From AC-32 sp038237925 (lineage in GTDB: Bacteria > Actinomycetota > Thermoleophilia > Gaiellales > Gaiellaceae): a DNA stretch of 41,198 nt. Numbering within the stretch: the stretch's first letter is position 1; each line of letters begins with the position of its first letter. The DNA lies in the NCBI GenBank assembly GCA_038237925.1, contig JBBRYF010000017.1:1-41198 (forward strand), given 5' to 3'. The notes beneath the pieces were generated by a model that saw only the letters and a program-made list of their open reading frames with translations, was not told the origin of the DNA and ran no database searches. The position numbers and the translations under genes are program-made. Shown here piece after piece: positions 14,649 to 22,237 of this stretch.

Positions 14649-15871
14649 GGGTCGCCGTCGTCGGCGGCGGTCTCGCGGGTCTGAGCGCGGCGCTCGAGCT
14701 CGTCCGCGCCGGGCACGAGGTGGGGGTCTACGAGGCGCGGCCGACCCTCGGCGGCGCGGTGCAGACCCTTCCGCGGCGCGAAGGCGACCCCGAGCCGCCG
14801 CCCGACAACGGGCAGCACATCGCGCTCGGCTGCTTCAGCGAGTACCAGTACTTCCTCGAGCGGATCGGCGAGGCGGGCTCGTTGCGCCGCGTGCCGCTCG
14901 AGCTGCCCGTGCTCGACGAGCGCGGGCGCAGCGAGGTGATCGCGCCGTCGGCGCTCGCGCTGCTGCGTTACCGGCACGTCTCGGTCGGCGAGCGGCTGCG
15001 GATCCTGCGTGCGCTGGCGCGCTGGGGCGACTCTCGCGGCGACACCTTTGGCGACGCGCTCCGGGCCCGAGGCCAGTCGCAGGGCGCGATCGACCGCTTC
15101 TGGGACGTCTTCATCCGGCCCGCGCTCAACCTCCGCTCCGACGAGGCGAGCGCGGAGGCCGGCGACTTCACGGTCCGCACGGCGCTGCTCGGCGAGCGCA
15201 GCGACTCGGACCTGCTGCTGCCCACGCGCCCGCTCGGCGAGATGCACGGCGACTCGGCCGGCCGCGCGCTCGAGCAAGCGGGGGCGTCCGTCCACCTCGG
15301 CGCGCGCGCGGAGAGCCTCGACGAGCTTCGGGCCGACGCGATCGTCGTGGCCGTTCCTCCGCGCGAGAGCGCGCGGCTGCTCGGCGAGCCGGAGCCGCGG
15401 CTCGAGGACTCGCCGATCGTCAGCGTGCATCTCTGGTTCGACCGCGTTCTGCTTCACGACCCGCTCGCTGCGCTGCTCGCGAGCGACGCGCACTGGGTCT
15501 TCGACCGCGGCGCCCTCATCGGCAACCCGCCCGCGCGGGGCCAGTACCTGACCGTCGTCTCGTCCGGCGCGCCCGAGCTGATGGAGCTGCGCGGCCGCGA
15601 GCTCGTCGACCGGATCGCCGGCGAGCTGACCGGCCGACTCGGCCCCGCCGAGCTGCTCTGGTCGCGCGTCAGCCGCGAGCCGGCAGCGACGATTGCCGTG
15701 CGGCCCGGTAGCGAGCACGAGCGGCGCGGCACCCTGACGAGTCTCCCGAACGTTGTGCGCGCGGGCGCGTGGACCGCCACCGGCTGGCCCGCAACGATGG
15801 AGGGGGCGATTCGCAGTGGCCTCGCAGCCGCCCGCGCACTGACCGCCGCGCGCCAAGAGGTCGCTGCATGA
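14645..15871 (+). CDS. hpnE: HpnE hydroxysqualene dehydroxylase (FAD-dependent)
   Basis: This 408-residue amine-oxidase/phytoene-desaturase-like flavoprotein reduces hydroxysqualene to squalene. The N-terminal Rossmann dinucleotide fold is clear: VAVVGGGLAGLSAALELVRAGHEVGVYEA. Other family features are DNGQHIALGCFSEYQ, the mid-region FWDVFIRPALNLR, and the C-terminal FAD-contact AGAWTATGWPATMEGAIRSGLAAA. Length is typical. It overlaps hpnD upstream and shc downstream by 4 bases each. Confidence 0.95.
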   Translation: MRVAVVGGGLAGLSAALELVRAGHEVGVYEARPTLGGAVQTLPRREGDPEPPPDNGQHIALGCFSEYQYFLERIGEAGSLRRVPLELPVLDERGRSEVIAPSALALLRYRHVSVGERLRILRALARWGDSRGDTFGDALRARGQSQGAIDRFWDVFIRPALNLRSDEASAEAGDFTVRTALLGERSDSDLLLPTRPLGEMHGDSAGRALEQAGASVHLGARAESLDELRADAIVVAVPPRESARLLGEPEPRLEDSPIVSVHLWFDRVLLHDPLAALLASDAHWVFDRGALIGNPPARGQYLTVVSSGAPELMELRGRELVDRIAGELTGRLGPAELLWSRVSREPAATIAVRPGSEHERRGTLTSLPNVVRAGAWTATGWPATMEGAIRSGLAAARALTAARQEVAA

Positions 15872-17649
15872 GCATCGCCACAGAGACGTGCATTGACGCC
15901 GCAATCGACGCCGCGACCGCGCGCCTGCTCGAGCTCCAGCACCCGGACGGCTACTGGGTCGGCGAGCTCGAGTCCAACGTGACGATGACGGCGCAGCACC
16001 TCTTCTGGCACCACGTCCTCGGCCTCCGCACCCCGGAGCTCGACCGCAAGATCGCCAACGAGCTGCTCGCGCGGCAGCGCGACGACGGCACCTGGTCGAT
16101 CTGGTTCGATGGGCCGGCCGATCTCTCGACCTCGGTCGAGGCCCATGCGGCGCTCAAGCTCGCCGGCGCCGACCCGGGCACCGACGCGCGCGACTACATC
16201 CGCTCGCAGGGCGGGATCGCGAAGACGCGGATCTTCACGAAGTGCTTCCTCGCGCTGCTCGGGCAGTGGCCCTGGCAGCGCGTGACGCCGATCCCCGTCG
16301 AGCTCGTCCTGCTGCCCCCGTCGGCTCCACTCTCGATCTACAACTTCGCCTGCTGGGCGCGGGGCACGTTCGTCCCGCTCGCGGCTTGCCGCGCGCTGCG
16401 GCCGGTCCGTGCGGCGGACGTCGACCTGCGAGAGATCGGCTCGCGGCCGGGCGAAAGCCGGGCGCCTACTCCACCCGGGCCGCTGCGTCGCGCGGCGCTG
16501 CACGAAGCCGAGCGCTGGGTGCGCGCACACCAGGAGGCCGACGGCTCGTGGGGCGGGATCCAGCCCCCCTGGGTCTGGTCGATCCTGATGCTCGCCGCGC
16601 TCGGCCACGGCTTCGAGGACGAGACGCTCGCCCGCGCGGTCGAGGGCTGGGACGGGTTCACGATCGACGACGGCGAGCGCCTGCGACCCGAGGCGTGCCA
16701 GTCGCCGGTCTGGGACACCGGCCTTGCGGTGCTGGCGCTGCGCGACTCCGGCCTCGGCCCGGAGCACCCCGCTCTCGTGCGCGCGGCCGAGTGGCTCGTC
16801 GCGGAGGAGGTCACCGTCGCGGGCGACTGGGCGATTCGCCGCCCCGAGCTCGAGCCCGGAGGCTGGGCGTTCGAGTTCGAGAACGACCTCTATCCCGACG
16901 TGGACGACACCGCGGTCGTTGCGCTCGCGCTGCGGCGCTGCCACCGTGGCCGCGCCGCCGCCGACCGCGGGCTCGCGTGGACGGCCGGAATGCAGTCGCG
17001 GAGCGGCGGCTGGGGCGCATTCGACGTCGACAACGAGGCGTTCTGGCTCTACAAGCTCCCATTCTGCGACTTCGGGAAGGTGACCGACGAGCCCAGCGCC
17101 GACGTCACCGCGCACGCGCTCGAGGCACTCGCTCCCGAGGGCGGCTACGAGGACGAAGTGCGCCGCGGACTCGGCTGGCTTCTCGCCGAGCAGGAGCCCG
17201 ACGGCTCGTGGTTCGGTCGCTGGGGCGTGAACCACCTCTACGGCGCAGGCGCCGCGCTGCCGGCGCTCGAGGCGTGCGGCCTGGAGCCCGGCCACCCGGC
17301 GATCGGGCGCGCGGTCGAGTGGCTCGACTCGGTCCAGAACCAGAACGGCGGCTTCGGCGAGGACATCCGCTCCTACGCCGACCGCGCCTGGCGCGGCCGC
17401 GGGCCGAGCACGCCTTCCCAAACGGCGTGGGCGCTACTAGCCTACGTCGCCGCAGATCAGGCGGACCGACCGGCCACCCACCGCGCGGCAGAATGGCTGT
17501 GCAAGGCTCAACGAGACGACGGCGACTGGGACGAGGAGCCCTTCACCGGCACTGGGTTTCCGCGTGACTTCATGATTCGCTATCACTTGTACCGTCTGCA
17601 CTTCCCGTTGCTCGCTCTAAGCCGTCTACGAGAAAGGCTCTCGCGATGA
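15868..17649 (+). CDS. shc: Squalene-hopene cyclase
   Basis: This 593-residue class II triterpene cyclase converts squalene to hopene/diplopterol at the membrane. The catalytic acid motif DVDDTA is at 344-349. Several QW repeats are visible (QRDDGTWS, QEADGSWGG, QSRSGGWGAF, QEPDGSWFGRWG, QNQNGGFGED), with WGVNHLYG near the C-terminus. It is somewhat shorter than the 620-650 residues usual in bacteria; the loss seems spread over loops, and no core motif is missing. The ATG overlaps the hpnE stop and the stop overlaps the hpnH start. Confidence 0.97.
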   Translation: MSIATETCIDAAIDAATARLLELQHPDGYWVGELESNVTMTAQHLFWHHVLGLRTPELDRKIANELLARQRDDGTWSIWFDGPADLSTSVEAHAALKLAGADPGTDARDYIRSQGGIAKTRIFTKCFLALLGQWPWQRVTPIPVELVLLPPSAPLSIYNFACWARGTFVPLAACRALRPVRAADVDLREIGSRPGESRAPTPPGPLRRAALHEAERWVRAHQEADGSWGGIQPPWVWSILMLAALGHGFEDETLARAVEGWDGFTIDDGERLRPEACQSPVWDTGLAVLALRDSGLGPEHPALVRAAEWLVAEEVTVAGDWAIRRPELEPGGWAFEFENDLYPDVDDTAVVALALRRCHRGRAAADRGLAWTAGMQSRSGGWGAFDVDNEAFWLYKLPFCDFGKVTDEPSADVTAHALEALAPEGGYEDEVRRGLGWLLAEQEPDGSWFGRWGVNHLYGAGAALPALEACGLEPGHPAIGRAVEWLDSVQNQNGGFGEDIRSYADRAWRGRGPSTPSQTAWALLAYVAADQADRPATHRAAEWLCKAQRDDGDWDEEPFTGTGFPRDFMIRYHLYRLHFPLLALSRLRERLSR

Positions 17650-18650
17650 AGTTTCCGCTCGCCCCGACCGTCCAGATCGCGAAGTACGTCGCGCAGCAGC
17701 AGCGCAAGGGTGAGCGCTATCCGCTCGTTCTGATGCTGGAGCCGACCTTGGCGTGCAACATCGCCTGCATCGGGTGCGGGAAGATCCGCGAGTACGAGTC
17801 GAACAAGGCGCGCCTGTCGGTCGAGGAGTGCATCGACGCCGGCGAGCAGTGCCCGGCGCCGGTCGTCTCGATCTGCGGCGGCGAGCCGCTCGTCTTCAAG
17901 GGCATCGAGGAGGTCGTCGAGGGCTTCCTCGAGCTGAACAAGACGATCGAGCTCTGCACGAACGCGCTCCGGCTCGAGCAGTTCCTCGACATCTTCGAGC
18001 CGAACAAGCGGCTGACCTTCGTCGTCCACCTCGACGGGATGCGCGAGATCCACGACTACATCTGCGACTACCCGGGCCTGTGGGACATCGCGGTCGACGC
18101 GATCCGCAAGGCGCGAGCGGCCGGCTTCCGCGTCACCACCAACACGACGATCTTCAAGGAGACCGATCCCGGCGAGGTCGTCGAGATGATGGGCTACCTC
18201 ACGAACGAGGTCGGCATCGACGGGATGCTCGTCGCGCCGGGCTACCAGTACTCGCAGATCGACCCCGCGCTGACGATGACGCGCGACGAGCACGAGGAGA
18301 AGTTCCGGGTGATCCGCTCGGCCGCACGCAAGGAGGGCTACCGCTGGCTGGCGAGCCCGATCTACCAGGACTTCCTCACCGGCGACCGCAAGCTCGCGTG
18401 CGCGCCCTGGGGCTCGATCACGCGGAACCCGTACGGCTGGAAAGGCCCGTGCTACCTGCTCACCGACGGGATCTTCCCGACCTACGAGGCGCTGCTCGAC
18501 GGGATCGAATGGGAGGAGTACGGCCCCGGCAACGACGCGCGCTGCGAGCACTGCGCGATCCACTCCGGCTTCGAGCCGTCGGCAGCCTTCGAGGCGACCG
18601 GCAGCGTGAGGGAGACCGTTCGCAGCGCGGCATGGACGCTGACGGGGTGA
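17646..18650 (+). CDS. hpnH: HpnH radical SAM adenosylhopane synthase
   Basis: This 334-residue radical SAM enzyme joins the 5'-deoxyadenosyl group of SAM to diploptene, giving adenosylhopane. The CxxxCxxC cluster motif (C37, C41, C44, in LACNIACIGCGKIREY) matches HpnH. Further features are SICGGEPLVFKGI, the HLDGM segment, and a C-terminal cysteine set (CAPWGSITRNPYGWKGPCY and CEHCAIHSGFE). Length and start MKFPLAPTVQIAKY are typical. It sits between shc and hpnG with 4-base overlaps. Confidence 0.97.
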   Translation: MKFPLAPTVQIAKYVAQQQRKGERYPLVLMLEPTLACNIACIGCGKIREYESNKARLSVEECIDAGEQCPAPVVSICGGEPLVFKGIEEVVEGFLELNKTIELCTNALRLEQFLDIFEPNKRLTFVVHLDGMREIHDYICDYPGLWDIAVDAIRKARAAGFRVTTNTTIFKETDPGEVVEMMGYLTNEVGIDGMLVAPGYQYSQIDPALTMTRDEHEEKFRVIRSAARKEGYRWLASPIYQDFLTGDRKLACAPWGSITRNPYGWKGPCYLLTDGIFPTYEALLDGIEWEEYGPGNDARCEHCAIHSGFEPSAAFEATGSVRETVRSAAWTLTG

Positions 18651-19219
18651 CCTTCGTCTGCGCAACCGCCGCCGAGCAGCGCGCCGCGCGCCGCGCGGGG
18701 TTGCGCTCGGCGCTCGTCGGACTCGGCGCGCGCAGCGGCGTGCCCGAGGGACCGCTGGTCTCGTTCGGGCTCGCGGGAGCTTTGAGGGACGGCCTCGCCT
18801 CCGGCACCGTGGTCGACGCGACGCGAGTCGTCGACGTCGAGGGCACGGTGCTGTGGGAGGACGGACCGCTTGGGGTTCCCGGCGCGGAGCCGGTGACGAT
18901 CCTGGCTACCGAGGGGATCGTCGACGATCCCGCCGAGCGCCGACGCCTGCACGAGCGGACCGGCGCCGATGCCGCCGACCTCGAGAGCGGAACGCTCGCC
19001 CGCACCGGCCGGCTGCGCGGAGTGCTGCGTGCGGTGAGCGACACCCCCGACCGCACGCTCGACGGCCTCGCCGCCGGCGCGAAGCCAGACGGCGGTTACA
19101 ACTGGCCGGCGCTGGCGCGGGCGTTCGCGACGTCGCCGCGCGGATTCGTCCGCTCGGCGAGCGACGCGCAGCGTGCACTTGGGCGTTTGGGCGAGGCGGC
19201 GAAGGGGTGGTCCCAGTAG
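18647..19219 (+). CDS. hpnG: HpnG-like hopanoid-associated phosphorylase
   Basis: This 190-residue member of the purine nucleoside phosphorylase/MTA-SAH nucleosidase fold would remove adenine from adenosylhopane to give phosphoribosylhopane. Visible features are FVCATAAEQRAARRAG at the N-terminus, SFGLAGALRDGLASGTVVDA, and the active-site region AADLESGTLARTGRLRGVLRAVSD. It is on the short side for HpnG. I chose the GTG at 18647 because it overlaps the hpnH stop as GTGA like the other junctions. An ATG at 18632 would add five residues and is equally open. Confidence 0.85.
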   Translation: MTFVCATAAEQRAARRAGLRSALVGLGARSGVPEGPLVSFGLAGALRDGLASGTVVDATRVVDVEGTVLWEDGPLGVPGAEPVTILATEGIVDDPAERRRLHERTGADAADLESGTLARTGRLRGVLRAVSDTPDRTLDGLAAGAKPDGGYNWPALARAFATSPRGFVRSASDAQRALGRLGEAAKGWSQ

Positions 19220-20151
19220 GCCGCGTCCTCCTTGCCGCGCCGCGGTCGTTCTGCGCCGGAGTCGACCGCGCGATCGAGATCGTCGAGATCCTGCTCGAGA
19301 AGCACGGACCGCCGGTCTACGTCCGCCACCAGATCGTCCACAACGACCATGTGGTCCGGCGCCTCGAGGGGCTCGGCGCGGTCTTCGTCGACCACGAGGA
19401 CGACATTCCGGCCGACGCGATCTGCGTGCTGTCCGCGCACGGAGTCGCTCCCTCAGTACGCGCGAACTGCGAGAGGCGCGGCCTGCGCGTGGTCGACGCG
19501 GTCTGCCCGCTCGTCTCGAAGGTTCACGCCGAGGCGCGGCGGTATGCGGACAGCGGCCATCTCGTAGCGCTCGTCGGCCATGCCGACCACGTCGAGGTGA
19601 TCGGCACGCGCGGCGAGCGCCCCGAGGCGACGGTCGTGATCGAGTCGCCGGAGGACGCCGCGAAGCTCGACGCCGGCGGCAAGCCGATCGCCGTGATCAC
19701 GCAGACGACGCTCTCGCTCGACGACGTCGCCGAGACGGTGGACGCGCTCGGCGAGCGCTTCGGCGATCTGAAGCGGCCCGCCGCCGACGACATCTGTTAC
19801 GCGACCCAGAACCGGCAGGACGCGGTCAAGCAGCTCGCGCAGCAGGGCGCGACGCTGGTGCTCGTGATCGGCTCGGAGGCGAGCTCGAACGCGCGCCGCC
19901 TCGTCGAGGTCGCGGAGCGCTTCGGCGCGACCGCGCTCCTGATCGACGGCGAGAGCGGACTCGATCCCGAGCTGCTCGAAGGCCACGAGATCGTGGGCGT
20001 GACCGCCGGCGCCTCGACGCCCGAGGAGCTCGTCGCGCTCGTCCTGCGCAGCCTCGCCTCGTTTGGCTACGACGATCTCGGTGAGATCGAGGTGGCCAGG
20101 GAAAACGTGAGTTTCCGCTTGCCGAGTGAGGTGACGACCACCGGAGCATGA
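19207..20151 (+). CDS. ispH: IspH 4-hydroxy-3-methylbut-2-enyl diphosphate reductase
   Basis: This 314-residue iron-sulfur enzyme makes IPP and DMAPP in the last step of the MEP pathway. The three cluster cysteines are in SFCAGVDRAIE, DAVCPLVSKVH and DICYATQNRQ. The active-site histidines in QIVHN and GHADHVEVIGT are present, as is SEASSNARRL. The GTG start overlaps hpnG by 13 bases; a GTA two codons on is not a start. Placing the isoprenoid-supply gene at the end of the hopanoid operon couples precursor supply to squalene use. Confidence 0.94.
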   Translation: MVPVGRVLLAAPRSFCAGVDRAIEIVEILLEKHGPPVYVRHQIVHNDHVVRRLEGLGAVFVDHEDDIPADAICVLSAHGVAPSVRANCERRGLRVVDAVCPLVSKVHAEARRYADSGHLVALVGHADHVEVIGTRGERPEATVVIESPEDAAKLDAGGKPIAVITQTTLSLDDVAETVDALGERFGDLKRPAADDICYATQNRQDAVKQLAQQGATLVLVIGSEASSNARRLVEVAERFGATALLIDGESGLDPELLEGHEIVGVTAGASTPEELVALVLRSLASFGYDDLGEIEVARENVSFRLPSEVTTTGA

Positions 20152-20230
20152 CACGCTACGCGTTCAGTTTGGAGAGGCGAGTCGCTCTGCTCCTCGCACT
20201 CGCAGGGAGCAGTCGATACAGGGCTCTGAG

Positions 20231-20617
20231 ATGACGAGCGTCGAGATCCCCTATTCGATCGCGTCGGCCCTACCGTCGCTCACGGTGCTCGACATCACGA
20301 ACGAGGTGCGGCACGAGGTCACCACGTCCGGCCGCGACAGCGGCATCGCCTACGTGTCACCTTTGGACGCCGTCGCCCTGGTTCGGGTTCAGGAGCGGGA
20401 ATCCGGATTCTTCTCCGACCTCGAGGAGCTCCTCGCAAAGCTCGTGCCTCAAGAGGAGCGCGAGCGCGAGCGGCTCCTCTGCATGCTGCTCGGCCCGCAG
20501 GGCGAGCAGATCCCGTTCGCGGACGGCCAGCTGTGCCTCGGCCAGTGGCAGCGGATCCTGCTGCTCGGCTTCGAGCGCCCCTCCGAGCCGCGCTGGAACC
20601 TCACGCTGCTTGCCTGA
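20231..20617 (+). CDS. YjbQ/UPF0047-like protein lacking the conserved histidines
   Basis: A 128-residue protein aligning by eye to the YjbQ (UPF0047) family. It shows LDITNEVRHEV at the start, SGFFSDLEELLAKLVP in the middle, GEQIPFADGQLCLGQWQRILLLGFE, and a final beta strand. The family's HTT motif is replaced by YVSPLDAVAL. The segment that normally holds the NAHAH-type histidines (about residues 75-90) is also without His. The metal or substrate site therefore looks lost, and a different or no enzymatic role is likely. The start has only a weak ribosome site. An upstream hairpin (CTGCTCC/GGGAGCAG) precedes it. Confidence 0.75.
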   Translation: MTSVEIPYSIASALPSLTVLDITNEVRHEVTTSGRDSGIAYVSPLDAVALVRVQERESGFFSDLEELLAKLVPQEERERERLLCMLLGPQGEQIPFADGQLCLGQWQRILLLGFERPSEPRWNLTLLA

Positions 20618-20641
20618 TCCCCGTTAGTGGTTGAACTGGCC

Positions 20642-20657
20642 GTGCCCTCTAGGGCAC
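20642..20657. promoter_or_regulatory. Perfect dyad GTGCCCT/AGGGCAC before a membrane-protein gene
   Basis: A 7-bp inverted repeat with a two-base centre lies 9 bases before the ATG at 20667. It may be an operator or an RNA hairpin next to the start. Confidence 0.5.
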
Positions 20658-20666
20658 ACTGACGGG

Positions 20667-21332
20667 ATGCACCGTGCTCGGAGGCACACCCGTTTCTCCT
20701 CCGCGCTCGCGTTTGCGCTGCTCGCGCTCGTCGCAGAGCTCGCCGGCCGCAGCCTGACGCACCGCCTCGACCTGGGCGAGCATGTCCGCTCCTCGGGGTA
20801 CTCCGGCGCGAAGTACTACCCGTTCCTGCTGGCGGCGGTGAAGCTCGGCGTGGCCCTCCTGCTGGCCCGCCTCGCGTGGCGATTCGTTCGCGCGCACGCG
20901 GCTGCGCGAGCCGGACGGCGCGTGCTCGCCGCGGTCGGTTCGGACGCGGCACCGGCGCCGCGCGTGCGGCTCGACGTCTCGCCGCGCCTGTGGCTGGCCG
21001 CCTTCCTCGCGACCTCGACCTTCTACCTCGTCCAGGCAGACGCAGAACGCGCGGCCGTCGGCCGCTGGCCGCTGTTCGCTCCTTGGCTCCACAGCTCTGC
21101 CCTCTCCGTCTTCGCGGTGCTGTCCGTCCTCGTGGCGCTCGCGTGGAGCGCTGTCGCCCGCTGGCTGCGGGACTACGAGCGCTACGCCGCCGACACCTGC
21201 GCGCGCGCCGAGCGCGTCGGACGCGCTGCGGCCCGGCCGATACGGACCGTCCGCACCGAGACGGCTGTCGCCCCACCCAGGAAGCTCTTCGGCCTCGCCT
21301 TCGAGAGCCGTCCGCCGCCCCTCCCCGCGTAA
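20667..21332 (+). CDS. Membrane protein of unknown function, four predicted helices
   Basis: A 221-residue protein with four hydrophobic segments: FSSALAFALLALVAELAG, FLLAAVKLGVALLLARLAW, LWLAAFLATSTFYLVQA and LSVFAVLSVLVALAWSAVA. A cytoplasmic-looking basic C-terminus of about 55 residues is rich in Arg, Ala and Pro. I do not recognise a family. It precedes genes for small membrane proteins and a copper-type CopC-CopD fusion, so it may belong to that set. The ATG at 20667 is preferred over a start 12 codons upstream because the palindrome at 20642 lies in between. Confidence 0.65.
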   Translation: MHRARRHTRFSSALAFALLALVAELAGRSLTHRLDLGEHVRSSGYSGAKYYPFLLAAVKLGVALLLARLAWRFVRAHAAARAGRRVLAAVGSDAAPAPRVRLDVSPRLWLAAFLATSTFYLVQADAERAAVGRWPLFAPWLHSSALSVFAVLSVLVALAWSAVARWLRDYERYAADTCARAERVGRAAARPIRTVRTETAVAPPRKLFGLAFESRPPPLPA

Positions 21333-21386
21333 CCCGCGGTAGCGCCCAGAGCCGCGGGACCTTGTCGTCCCGACCTGGGGAGGTGG

Positions 21387-21653
21387 ATGAGCACACAACT
21401 CATCAGCGAGCGGGTGGGCACCCGTTCGCGCACGGCACAGGCTCGGCTGATCGTCACGCTGGGTCCGCTGGCCATGCTCGGCGGCGTCGTCTGGGGATTC
21501 CTCCAGCCGTATCGCCTGACCTTGCTCCACCCGCGCGGCCAGGGCTTCTGGTGGCTGCTGGTCGAGCCGCCGCTGCTCGTCGTCGCGGTGGGAGTCGTCT
21601 TCGCGCTGCTCGTCGCGCCCGGCCTGATCGAAGACCTCGAGGAGGCGAGCTGA
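21387..21653 (+). CDS. Small membrane protein, two helices
   Basis: An 88-residue protein with two hydrophobic segments (IVTLGPLAMLGGVVWGFL and EPPLLVVAVGVVFALLVAP) and an acidic end (LIEDLEEAS). The ATG follows a GGGGAGG Shine-Dalgarno. Its stop overlaps the next start as TGATG. Family unknown; genomic context suggests a partner of the following membrane and CopC-CopD proteins. Confidence 0.75.
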   Translation: MSTQLISERVGTRSRTAQARLIVTLGPLAMLGGVVWGFLQPYRLTLLHPRGQGFWWLLVEPPLLVVAVGVVFALLVAPGLIEDLEEAS

Positions 21654-22237
21654 TGCAGCCGCCTGCCGAGCACGTCCACTGGCTGTTCGCGACGGGCTTC
21701 CTGCTGATCGGCCTGCTCCTGTTCGCTCGGGTGGTCGTCGGCGAGGAGGTCTGGCGCCGTCGTGCCTGGCGGGCCTATCTCTGGCCGAGCCTGCTCTTCG
21801 GTCTCGGCGTGCTCATGTGGCCCGTGATGGTCTTCTTCACGAACTCGACGATCCACATGGTCGCCCACGGCGCCTGGGCCCAGACGATGATGCTCGCGGG
21901 CGCCGCCGAGCTCGGGCTCGTCCGCGGAAAGCTCCACCACCGGGCCTGGAAGCTCGCCCTTCCGCTCGCGCTCGCGGTCTCGGGAGCCGCGTTGCTCATC
22001 CACGAGCAGAACGGCTGGCTGTTCGCGCGCGCGGCGTTCCTGCACCACGCGCTCGGGTGGACCGCCCTAGCGGGAGCGATCTTCCCGCTTGTCGCGATCC
22101 TGCGCCCGCGGTCGCGCGTCCTCGGGTCGGGGCTTGCGCTGACGCTCGTCCTGCTCGCGGTCTTCCTCTACGCCGACCGAGACGTCGCGCCGATCTTCGG
22201 GCACCTCTCGCCGCTCGCGGGGGAGGCGCACCGGTGA
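21653..22237 (+). CDS. Polytopic membrane protein upstream of copCD
   Basis: A 194-residue protein with about five or six helices and many histidines near membrane borders (HVHWLF at the start, STIHMVAHGAW, KLHHRAWK, LLIHEQN, LHHALGW, PIFGHLSP). The paired histidines inside or near helices suggest metal or heme binding. It overlaps the genes on both sides (TGATG and GTGA), so it is in a translationally coupled operon with the CopC-CopD fusion. A role in copper or heme handling is inference. Confidence 0.75.
   Translation: MQPPAEHVHWLFATGFLLIGLLLFARVVVGEEVWRRRAWRAYLWPSLLFGLGVLMWPVMVFFTNSTIHMVAHGAWAQTMMLAGAAELGLVRGKLHHRAWKLALPLALAVSGAALLIHEQNGWLFARAAFLHHALGWTALAGAIFPLVAILRPRSRVLGSGLALTLVLLAVFLYADRDVAPIFGHLSPLAGEAHR

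Noticed and set aside
16440..16500. Third palindrome insertion inside the squalene-hopene cyclase gene
   Set aside because: The local GC dyad is short, the CCTCAGG spacer and GTCTGAA flank are missing, and the cyclase is shorter than average, not longer.
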